Below are positions 26,112-33,771 of a stretch of DNA of 64,000 nt, piece after piece. Made by a program: the position numbers and the translations under genes. Source of the stretch: an uncultured Lachnospiraceae bacterium (lineage in GTDB: Bacteria; Bacillota; Clostridia; Lachnospirales; Lachnospiraceae). Numbering within the stretch: the first letter of the stretch is position 1; each line of letters starts with the position of its first letter. The notes under the pieces are model-generated. The model was not told the DNA's origin. It saw only the letters and a program-made list of their open reading frames with translations, and did no database searches. The stretch covers positions 151,875-215,874 of the forward strand of contig CAJLRL010000003.1 in NCBI GenBank assembly GCA_905209075.1, given 5' to 3'.

Positions 26112-27104
26112 ATGAGTTTAAACGAGATATCTTTAAAAATACCTAACGAGCATATTACAAATGTGTTTGGACAATTTGATATATTTGCAAAAAAAATAGA
26201 GCGCACATTAAATGTAACAATAGTTCTGCGGGATGATATGATAAAAATAATCGGAACAGAAAATAACTGTCATGCTGCACAGGAGGTTTTCTGTCAGCTG
26301 ATAGAATTATCTAAAAGAGGAAATGTTATAACAGAACAAAATGTGAATTATGCATTGGCACTTCTTGAGGAACATAAAGGAAATGCAATAGTAGAAATAG
26401 ATAAGGACATAATATGTCATACTATAAACGGAAAACCTGTAAAACCTAAAACGATAGGGCAAAAACAGTATGTTGATGCAATCCGCAAAAAAATGATCGT
26501 TTTTGGAATGGGACCAGCCGGAACAGGTAAAACCTATCTTGCAATGGCAATGGCTATTACAGCCTTTAAGAATGAGGAAGTGGGGCGGATAATTTTGACA
26601 AGACCGGCGATAGAGGCGGGTGAAAAGCTTGGATTTCTGCCGGGAGATCTTCAAAGCAAAATAGATCCATACCTAAGACCTCTTTATGATGCGCTTTACC
26701 AGATAATGGGAGCAGAAAGTTTTCAGCGTAACATGGAGAAAGGCCTGATAGAGGTTGCACCTCTTGCCTATATGAGGGGGCGTACTTTGGATAATGCGTT
26801 TATTATTCTCGATGAAGCACAAAATACAACACCTGCACAGATGAAGATGTTTCTTACACGTATAGGATTTGGTTCAAAGGTTGTGGTAACAGGTGATGCG
26901 ACACAAAAGGATCTCGCACCAGGAGCAAGATCAGGACTTGATGTTGCATTAAAAGTATTAAAAAATATTGATGATATCGGTATTTGCAAACTTACCAGCA
27001 AAGATGTCGTAAGGCATCCGCTTGTCCAGAAAATTGTACAGGCATATGATAATTATGAAAATAAACAGTCTGCAAAGACCAGAAAGCCGGGGAAAAATAA
27101 TTGA
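26112..27104 (+). CDS. phoH: PhoH-family ATPase
   Basis: A 330-residue P-loop ATPase of the PhoH/YbeZ family, usually linked to ybeY and ribosome or RNA quality control. An N-terminal KH-like RNA-binding portion precedes Walker A (GPAGTGKT, about 134-141) and Walker B (IILDEAQNTTPAQMKMFLTR), with VVTGDATQKDL after it. A 2-residue frame (ATG-ACA-TGA at 26107) overlaps the start and shares the AGGAAGG ribosome site; its relevance is unclear. The adjacent 7TM-HD, ybeY set is the usual Clostridial arrangement. Confidence 0.95.
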   Translation: MSLNEISLKIPNEHITNVFGQFDIFAKKIERTLNVTIVLRDDMIKIIGTENNCHAAQEVFCQLIELSKRGNVITEQNVNYALALLEEHKGNAIVEIDKDIICHTINGKPVKPKTIGQKQYVDAIRKKMIVFGMGPAGTGKTYLAMAMAITAFKNEEVGRIILTRPAIEAGEKLGFLPGDLQSKIDPYLRPLYDALYQIMGAESFQRNMEKGLIEVAPLAYMRGRTLDNAFIILDEAQNTTPAQMKMFLTRIGFGSKVVVTGDATQKDLAPGARSGLDVALKVLKNIDDIGICKLTSKDVVRHPLVQKIVQAYDNYENKQSAKTRKPGKNN

Positions 27105-28279
27105 AAGAAAAAATTTCATTCAGAAGAACGGTTTCACTTATCATTATCCTTATTTCGCTTCTTTTGCTATCGGGAGCTTTATGTCTGATAGGAAATTTTT
27201 ATCCGGATGAGTGGATATGCATATTTTATATAGATATAATATTTTATCTTCTGCTCATATTTGAACTTGAGTATGAGAGATTAAGAAAGCAGATCGCAAA
27301 TAATACAAAAACAGATTTTTTAAAACTGGCAATCGGATTTTTAGGAAACTGTATACTTATAGGTGGTTTTGCATTTCTTCCGGTGTATTGCAGACCGGTA
27401 ATTTTTGTGGCTATCATAATGTGTTTTGCAGGTAACGAATATCTGGGATTTATATGTGGTACTTTTTTTAGTATTCTGCTCAGCGTAACTGTATCAGGCG
27501 ATTATTATGAGCTTGTATCAGAAATGACACTTGTTATAGTAGGATCGATTCTTGCAAAAGCGTTAAAGGATAAAAAATTAAATAAGTTTGTGTATATTCT
27601 TACCATATGCCTTAACATAGTTATTCCAAATATTTTTTATTATATGTCGGACAAGGAATTTTCTATGAAAATTATTATGTATGGTGGTATAATAGGTATC
27701 TTGTCGGCTGTAGTTGCGTTTATATGCTCAAACAGTATAAAGGTCATGAGTGATGATGAAATAAATGACATACTGATTGATATAATAACAGATACATATC
27801 CGGAAGTTGCCGAGGTTAAAAAATATTCAATGACAGAATATAAGCATGCTGATTTTGTATCAACAATTGCGTTCCGTGCAGCAAAGGCAGCAGATCTGGA
27901 TGCAAATCTGTGTGCAGCGGCCGGATTTTATTACAGGCTTGGACAATGGCAGGGAAAACCATATGTAGAAAATGGAGTTTTAAGAGCTGAAAGGCTGTGT
28001 TTTCCTGAAAAACTCATAAACATCCTGCAGGAATATTACGGCGAAGAGGTAAAACCACAAAGCCCTGAGTCAGCTCTTGTAAATATGGTCGATTCACTTG
28101 TTGTAAAACTTGATAAAATAAAACAGGAAGTCGGACAAAGTGAATGGAATCATGAAATAATAATAGTACAGCTGTTAAATGAACTTTCTGAATCCGGATT
28201 ATATGATGAATCCGGTCTTAGCATGAATCACTTTTTAAAGATCAGAAAATATCTGACAAAGGAGGAACTTCTTAAATGA
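27101..28279 (+). CDS. 7TM-HD family protein (YqfF/PgpH-like) with truncated N terminus and degenerate HD domain
   Basis: The PgpH family has an extracellular domain, a seven-helix membrane region and a cytoplasmic HD phosphodiesterase that degrades c-di-AMP, in about 700 residues. This 392-residue version lacks the extracellular domain. It keeps about six to seven hydrophobic helices (to about residue 225) and an HD-like helical domain. The signature YHDIGK is replaced by YYRLGQ (Tyr278-Arg279 in place of His-Asp), so hydrolase activity is not expected. It starts with TTG overlapping the phoH stop, with GGGG 8 bases ahead, and overlaps ybeY by 4 bases. Confidence 0.8.
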   Translation: MKEKISFRRTVSLIIILISLLLLSGALCLIGNFYPDEWICIFYIDIIFYLLLIFELEYERLRKQIANNTKTDFLKLAIGFLGNCILIGGFAFLPVYCRPVIFVAIIMCFAGNEYLGFICGTFFSILLSVTVSGDYYELVSEMTLVIVGSILAKALKDKKLNKFVYILTICLNIVIPNIFYYMSDKEFSMKIIMYGGIIGILSAVVAFICSNSIKVMSDDEINDILIDIITDTYPEVAEVKKYSMTEYKHADFVSTIAFRAAKAADLDANLCAAAGFYYRLGQWQGKPYVENGVLRAERLCFPEKLINILQEYYGEEVKPQSPESALVNMVDSLVVKLDKIKQEVGQSEWNHEIIIVQLLNELSESGLYDESGLSMNHFLKIRKYLTKEELLK

Positions 28280-28797
28280 GTTTTTATTTAGAAGAAGAAA
28301 TAAAACCGGATTTTGATTTTGACTATGAAAAGGTCGCAAAGGAGGTTGTGGAGTTTTGCCTTTCCCATGAAAACTTCCCTTATGAGGCTGAAATAAATCT
28401 GACGTTGACAGATGATGAGGGAATCCATAAAATAAATAAGCAGTTCCGGAATATTGACAGGGCAACAGATGTATTGTCATTTCCGATGCTTTCATATGAT
28501 GCGCCGGGAGATTTTTCTTTTCTTTCCGACGAGAATGAAGATGATTTCAATCCCGATACAGGGGAAGTTATACTTGGTGATATAATCATTTCGGTAGACA
28601 AGGTTAGAGAACAGGCCGAAAATTATGGACACAGTAAAAAAAGAGAATTTGCTTTTCTTATAACGCATAGTATGTTACATTTATTTGGTTATGATCACAT
28701 GCAGCCGGATGAGGCTTTGGTTATGGAAAGAAAACAGCATGTTATTTTAGATGAACTAAACATTCCACGCCAAAATGAAGAGATTACAGAGGTTTAA
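28276..28797 (+). CDS. ybeY: Endoribonuclease YbeY (rRNA maturation)
   Basis: YbeY is a zinc-dependent endoribonuclease that matures 16S rRNA and supports ribosome quality control. The 173-residue protein contains the three-histidine zinc motif HSMLHLFGYDH and the preceding DVLSFPML segment. GGAGG precedes the ATG, which overlaps the stop of the 7TM-HD gene. PhoH and YbeY are functionally linked in many bacteria. Confidence 0.96.
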   Translation: MSFYLEEEIKPDFDFDYEKVAKEVVEFCLSHENFPYEAEINLTLTDDEGIHKINKQFRNIDRATDVLSFPMLSYDAPGDFSFLSDENEDDFNPDTGEVILGDIIISVDKVREQAENYGHSKKREFAFLITHSMLHLFGYDHMQPDEALVMERKQHVILDELNIPRQNEEITEV

Positions 28798-28799
28798 AA

Positions 28800-30482
28800 A
28801 TGGCTAAAAAAAATAAAGGTGCCGGAAACGCCCTTGTTCAGGGATCGATTCTGGCTATAGCATCGATAATAAGCAGGATAATAGGTTTGATCTATCGTAT
28901 ACCAATGCAGAATATCTTAGGAGATATAGGTATAGGATATTATTCCACAGCGTTTGAAATATATAATGTTATGCTTATCATATCATCGTACAGTCTGCCT
29001 ACAGCTGTGTCAAAGATGGTTTCGGCACAGATGGCAAAGAAAAACAGAAGACAGACTTATCAGATTTTAAAATGTGCATTGCTTTTTGCAACGACAACAG
29101 GAACAATCGTTGCGCTGATATTGTTTTTTGGCGGTGAATTTTTTGCAACGACGCTGCTTAACACACCATTTAGTATTTTTGCATTGAAGATTCTTGCTCC
29201 AACACTTCTGGTTGTTGCGATATTAGGTGTTCTGCGTGGTTTTTTTCAGGGACTTGGAACAATGATGCCAAGTGCTGTTTCACAGATAATAGAGCAGGTT
29301 GTAAATGCAATCGTAAGCGTATGGGCTGCCTATGTTCTCTACCGTACAGGATCAAGGATCGGTGCCATACTTGGAGATAAGGAACATTATGCAGCGGCGT
29401 ATGGCGCTGCGGGCGGTACACTGGGAACTGCGCTCGGTGCAGTTGCGGCACTTATATTTGTTATATTTATATATATGATATATATGACTTTGTTTAAAAA
29501 ACAAATGAAAAGGGAACGCAACGTTTCTGTTGATTCACTTGGATATACTATGAAGGTGCTTATCGTTACTGTTATACCGGTTCTTTTAAGTACAACGATC
29601 TATAACATAAGCAGTATAATAGATCAGGGTGTATTTAAACAGGTTGCTCTTTTGCAGGGATATAGCCAGAATGACATAGATGTGTGGTGGGGAATATATA
29701 CAGGTAAGTTTAAATTACTTATAAATGTTCCTATATCGATCGCTTCTGCTATGGCTGCATCATTTGTTCCTGTGTTGACAGGCTCGTATGCAAGACGTGA
29801 TATGGAAGATGTCAGAAATCAGATAAATCTTTCTACAAGATTTGTAATGGTTGTTGCTTTTCCATGTACAGTAGGACTTGCTGTATTGGCAACTCCTATT
29901 TTTAATCTGTTATTTAACGGAACGAGACAGACAAATGATATTTCATCATGCATGATGTGGATAGGAGCGGTATCGGTTCTTTTTTATGCAATGTCCACTC
30001 TCTCGAATGGTCTGCTTCAGGGAATTGACAGACTTAAAGTTCCTGTAATTAATGCAGCTATAGCACTTGGTGCGCATGTCATAGTACTGGTTGCACTTAT
30101 GCTGTTTTTCAGGCTTAATATTTATGCAGTTGTGCTTGCAAATGCATTTTTTGCGCTCCTTATGTGCTTCTTAAACAGCAGTGCATTAAAAAAATATAGT
30201 GGTTTTGAACAGGAGATAAAAAAGACGTTCATTATCCCGGCGATATGTTCAATATTCATGGGCGCTGCAGCATTTGTGATCTACTTCCTGCTGGATCATG
30301 TGCTTATAATGATTGGTGGAAGGATAAGAAATGCAATAGCATTTGTGATAGCATTTGTGGTTGCTGTTATCGTATATGCGATCACATTGTTACTGTTTAA
30401 AGGATTATCCGAAGATGAAATAAGAAAATTCCCTAAGGGAATGACAATTATCAGATTCGCAAAGAAATTTCATCTTCTTTAA
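28800..30482 (+). CDS. SpoVB/MurJ-type lipid flippase (MVF family)
   Basis: A 560-residue integral membrane protein with about 14 helices. It belongs to the multidrug/oligosaccharidyl-lipid/polysaccharide flippase superfamily; the N terminus (ALVQGSILAIASIISRIIGL) is typical of YtgP/SpoVB-group proteins, which move lipid-linked wall precursors across the membrane. Whether it is the general lipid II flippase or a spore-cortex or polysaccharide flippase cannot be decided here. It starts two bases after ybeY, so it is in the same transcript. Confidence 0.87.
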   Translation: MAKKNKGAGNALVQGSILAIASIISRIIGLIYRIPMQNILGDIGIGYYSTAFEIYNVMLIISSYSLPTAVSKMVSAQMAKKNRRQTYQILKCALLFATTTGTIVALILFFGGEFFATTLLNTPFSIFALKILAPTLLVVAILGVLRGFFQGLGTMMPSAVSQIIEQVVNAIVSVWAAYVLYRTGSRIGAILGDKEHYAAAYGAAGGTLGTALGAVAALIFVIFIYMIYMTLFKKQMKRERNVSVDSLGYTMKVLIVTVIPVLLSTTIYNISSIIDQGVFKQVALLQGYSQNDIDVWWGIYTGKFKLLINVPISIASAMAASFVPVLTGSYARRDMEDVRNQINLSTRFVMVVAFPCTVGLAVLATPIFNLLFNGTRQTNDISSCMMWIGAVSVLFYAMSTLSNGLLQGIDRLKVPVINAAIALGAHVIVLVALMLFFRLNIYAVVLANAFFALLMCFLNSSALKKYSGFEQEIKKTFIIPAICSIFMGAAAFVIYFLLDHVLIMIGGRIRNAIAFVIAFVVAVIVYAITLLLFKGLSEDEIRKFPKGMTIIRFAKKFHLL

Positions 30483-30506
30483 AAATAAAAAGGCATAAAA
30501 TAATAA

Positions 30507-30567
30507 AAAATACAGATACTGATTCAGAGGTGATGTGCATGAAGAATAAAATCAGTATCTGTATTTT
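30507..30567 (+). promoter_or_regulatory. 18-bp perfect hairpin with ribosome site and start codon in the loop
   Basis: Arms 30507-30524 and 30550-30567 are exact reverse complements of 18 bases. The 25-base loop holds AGAGG (30526-30530) and the ATG at 30539; the right arm is coding. TTTT at the end of the right arm could also let it act as a terminator after the flippase gene. Confidence 0.8.
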
Positions 30568-30895
30568 AGTGGTTTTGGGAATATTATTGACTGTTTGGGT
30601 GTTAGAGTCGATCGACAATAGAATTTCACAAAAACAAAATAACGAGGATACACAGATACAAATTGCTGAAACACAGTCAAAGGAAGTATCAAAAGTTGTC
30701 ATATCGTATGAATATATAGTAAAAAATGATAATGGTATGATCACAGTATATAAAAATTATGGCACAGACAAATTTTTTGATACAGGTGTATACTACAATG
30801 AACTTCCGGAGGATATCAAGTCCAAAATAAATAATGGATTTGGTTTTGAAACAGAAAGTGAATTATATGATTTTCTGGAGAGCTATTCAAGTTGA
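30539..30895 (+). CDS. BofC C-terminal-domain-like membrane-anchored protein
   Basis: A 118-residue protein with an N-terminal membrane segment (about 6-23), a short Gln/Asn-rich stretch, and a compact C-terminal domain. That domain (YIVKNDNGMITVYKN, then ELPEDIKSKINNGF, ending in DFLESYSS) resembles the C-terminal domain of BofC, the forespore regulator of the SpoIVB protease in Bacillus. Similar stand-alone proteins occur in Clostridia, with unknown roles. Starts at 30530 (GTG) and 30533 are in frame, but AGAGG at 30526-30530 best fits 30539. The start region lies in a hairpin loop. Confidence 0.78.
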   Translation: MKNKISICILVVLGILLTVWVLESIDNRISQKQNNEDTQIQIAETQSKEVSKVVISYEYIVKNDNGMITVYKNYGTDKFFDTGVYYNELPEDIKSKINNGFGFETESELYDFLESYSS

Positions 30896-30899
30896 CTGG

Positions 30900-30928
30900 T
30901 TGAATGTTTTACTTTCCTATGCTAAAAT
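30900..30928 (+). promoter_or_regulatory. Promoter of the flavoprotein-mutS transcript
   Basis: TTGAAT (30900-30905) and TAAAAT (30923-30928) with an extended TGC are 17 bases apart, just upstream of the first flavoprotein gene. Confidence 0.6.
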
Positions 30929-30952
30929 AATTCAGTTAAAAAGAGGTAAAAG

Positions 30953-32170
30953 ATGAATGATATTACAATAATCGGAGCTGGACCGGCCGGAATGATGGCG
31001 GCTATTACTGCGGCAAGGCGTGGGGCCGGGATCGTGCTTCTTGAACAGAATACAGATATAGGAAAGAAGCTTCTTTCAACAGGAAACGGCAAATGTAATT
31101 ATACAAACAAAAAAATGGACAGCAGTTGTTTTAATGGCAGCATAAGACTTATAAAAAATGGTCTGAGTGTCTTTAATGAAAATGATACAATAGCTTTTTT
31201 CGAAGAACTGGGAATACCTGCGTATGATAAAAACGGGTATATATATCCAAATTCAAAACAGGCAGCTTCTGTTGTTGCAGCTCTTAGGATGGAAATGATG
31301 AGCCTTAAAATAGATGTAAGAACATCTTTTAAGGTTACAGATATTAAAAAAACTGATAAAGGATATGTAGTTTTTTCAGAAACCGATAAAGTAGAGTCAA
31401 AAAAGCTTATTATTGCGGCTGGATTAAAGGCAGCTCCGAAACTCGGAAGCGATGGCAGCATGTTTAAGATTATAGAATCACTTGGACACAGATTTTTGCC
31501 TGTAGTTCCTGCTTTATGTGGTTTTTACTGTGAAGGTCTTAAATTTAATAAAACAGCAGGCGTAAGATGTGACTGCGCACTTACGCTTCATACATCGGCA
31601 GGAAACTCCTTATGCAGTGAGGGTGAACTTCAGATAACAGATTATGGAATGTCAGGAATTCCTGTTTTCCAGATAAGCCGCTATGCATCTATGGACATAA
31701 AAAATGGCAATACACCCAGACTTGAAACAGATTTCATGCCTCGGATGAGCGATGATGAATTGTTAAAATACTTAAGGAAGCGTGTAGCCTGCGTGAAAGA
31801 TAAACGATCAGTAAATGAGATGCTTAATGGTATTTTAAATCAAAAGCTTATGCTTGAGCTTATTCATCAAAGCAAAATATCGCCGGATAAAAAGGCTGCC
31901 ATGCTGGATGATAAAGATTTAAATAAGCTTGTCAGCGTGATGAAACATACATATGTTTACATGAAAAAGCCACGGAGTTTTGAATTTGCACAGATATGTG
32001 CAGGTGGAATAGATACAAAGCAGATAGACCCATGTACACTTAGCTCAAAAGTATGTGACAATCTCTATTTTGCAGGAGAAATACTTGATGTAGATGGTAT
32101 CTGTGGAGGATACAATTTACAATGGGCATGGACAAGCGGTTATATAGCAGGAATGGAAAGCAGTAAATGA
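30953..32170 (+). CDS. HI0933/BaiN-like NAD(P)/FAD-dependent oxidoreductase
   Basis: A 405-residue flavoprotein of the HI0933 family. The N-terminal dinucleotide-binding motif IIGAGPAGMMAAITAARRGA and the adjacent GKKLLSTGNGKCNYTN are diagnostic, as is the C-terminal GEILDVDGICGGYNLQWAW. Proteins of this family are widespread; most have no confirmed substrate, although one member (BaiN) takes part in bile-acid dehydroxylation in another Clostridium. No such pathway genes are nearby. It overlaps the next flavoprotein gene by 4 bases (ATGA). Confidence 0.88.
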   Translation: MNDITIIGAGPAGMMAAITAARRGAGIVLLEQNTDIGKKLLSTGNGKCNYTNKKMDSSCFNGSIRLIKNGLSVFNENDTIAFFEELGIPAYDKNGYIYPNSKQAASVVAALRMEMMSLKIDVRTSFKVTDIKKTDKGYVVFSETDKVESKKLIIAAGLKAAPKLGSDGSMFKIIESLGHRFLPVVPALCGFYCEGLKFNKTAGVRCDCALTLHTSAGNSLCSEGELQITDYGMSGIPVFQISRYASMDIKNGNTPRLETDFMPRMSDDELLKYLRKRVACVKDKRSVNEMLNGILNQKLMLELIHQSKISPDKKAAMLDDKDLNKLVSVMKHTYVYMKKPRSFEFAQICAGGIDTKQIDPCTLSSKVCDNLYFAGEILDVDGICGGYNLQWAWTSGYIAGMESSK

Positions 32171-33750
32171 TAAGGATAAATCAGATAAAATTACCAATTG
32201 ACCACACACAGGGACAATTAAAAAATAAGATAAAAAAGATTTTAAAACTTAGATCAGATGATTTTAGTTACAAAATATTAAAGAAATCTATAGATGCCAG
32301 AAAAAAGCCGGAATTGTTTTATATCTATTCTGTGTCGGTTGAGATCGACAATGAAACGCATCTTGTTGGCAGATTACATAATCCTTCAGTAATGTTATAT
32401 AAGGAAAACAGGTATAGCCTTCCTGAGAATGGAGAGAATTTTTTGAACAGCCGGCCTGTTATAGTGGGCGCCGGACCTGCAGGGCTGTTTTGTGCCTACA
32501 TTTTATCGCTTAAAGGGTTTGCTCCTATTGTTATCGAAAGAGGAAGCAGGGTTGACAAACGAAAAAGAGATGTTGAGAATTTCTGGAACACGGGAATTCT
32601 GGTGCCGGATTCAAATGTCCAGTTCGGAGAGGGCGGAGCCGGAACATTTTCAGATGGAAAGCTTAATACATCAGTAAAAGATCCAGGTGGACGGAATAAT
32701 TTCGTGCTGGAAACTTTTGTTAAATTTGGGGCAAAAAGTGATATATTATATGACAATAAACCACATATAGGAACAGACATACTGGCGGATGTTATTGTAA
32801 ACATGAGAAAAGAATTGGAAAACAATGGCACTACATTTATGTTTGATACACTCGCAGATGGATTTGAAATTTCAGACGGCAGAATATGTTCAGTAAATGC
32901 TTCCGGTCAGAAGATAAATACAGATGTATGTGTTCTGGCACTTGGACACAGCTCAAGGGATACATTTTATAAACTTCATGATCTCGGAATAGACATGCAG
33001 TCCAAAAATTTTGCGGTCGGGTTCAGGGTAGAACATCCACAGGAAATGATAAATGAAGCTATGTATGGAAAAAATCATGACATCAAATTACCAGCAAGTC
33101 CATATAAGGTAACTTCTAATTTCCCCGGAGGAAGAGGTGTATACTCATTTTGTATGTGTCCCGGAGGATATGTAGTAAATTCATCCTCTGGTGAAGGAAA
33201 AACTGTTGTTAACGGGATGAGTTATTCTGGAAGAAATGGGAAAAATGCCAACAGCGCCATAATTGTTTCGGTGACAGACAAGGATTTTGGTGCGGATGAT
33301 GCACTTGCAGGCATAAGATTTCAGGAAAAACTAGAAAGAAAAAATTATGAGCTTGGAAACGGTAAAATCCCACAGCAGCTGTTTGGAGATTTTTGCCAGA
33401 ATACTATTTCGACATCTTTTGGAAATTTTAACACCCAGACCAAAGGTAAAACTGTGTTTGCAAAGTTGAACGGGCTTATGAATGATGAAATGGAAAAGTC
33501 TTTCATACTCGGAATGCAACATTTTAGTCATATGGTACCAGGATTTGACAGAAAAGATGCAATTCTGTCCGGCATGGAGACCAGAACATCTTCTCCTGTC
33601 CGTATGATAAGAAACGAAAATTTAGAGAGCAATATAAGAGGAATGTATCCTTGTGGGGAAGGAGCAGGTTATGCGGGAGGAATTACATCTGCAGCTATTG
33701 ATGGGATAAAGGTAGCTGAGGCGATAGTAAAAAAATACAAACCTGATTAA
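32167..33750 (+). CDS. Uncharacterised FAD-dependent dehydrogenase (COG2509-type)
   Basis: A 527-residue flavoprotein. After an N-terminal domain of about 95 residues comes the FAD-binding VIVGAGPAGLFCAYILSLKG, then the family segment NVQFGEGGAGTFSDGKLNT, and near the C terminus GEGAGYAGGITSAAIDGIKV. These features match the COG2509 group, whose substrate is unknown. The gene is translationally coupled to the HI0933-family gene and followed 21 bases later by mutS, an order seen in Clostridia. Confidence 0.85.
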   Translation: MIRINQIKLPIDHTQGQLKNKIKKILKLRSDDFSYKILKKSIDARKKPELFYIYSVSVEIDNETHLVGRLHNPSVMLYKENRYSLPENGENFLNSRPVIVGAGPAGLFCAYILSLKGFAPIVIERGSRVDKRKRDVENFWNTGILVPDSNVQFGEGGAGTFSDGKLNTSVKDPGGRNNFVLETFVKFGAKSDILYDNKPHIGTDILADVIVNMRKELENNGTTFMFDTLADGFEISDGRICSVNASGQKINTDVCVLALGHSSRDTFYKLHDLGIDMQSKNFAVGFRVEHPQEMINEAMYGKNHDIKLPASPYKVTSNFPGGRGVYSFCMCPGGYVVNSSSGEGKTVVNGMSYSGRNGKNANSAIIVSVTDKDFGADDALAGIRFQEKLERKNYELGNGKIPQQLFGDFCQNTISTSFGNFNTQTKGKTVFAKLNGLMNDEMEKSFILGMQHFSHMVPGFDRKDAILSGMETRTSSPVRMIRNENLESNIRGMYPCGEGAGYAGGITSAAIDGIKVAEAIVKKYKPD

Positions 33751-33771
33751 CCGGAAGAGAGGAATACAAAA

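Noticed and set aside
26107..26115. Two-codon upstream frame (ATG-ACA-TGA) overlapping the phoH start
   Set aside because: Real in sequence but too short to support as a regulatory peptide without conservation data; mentioned under phoH only.
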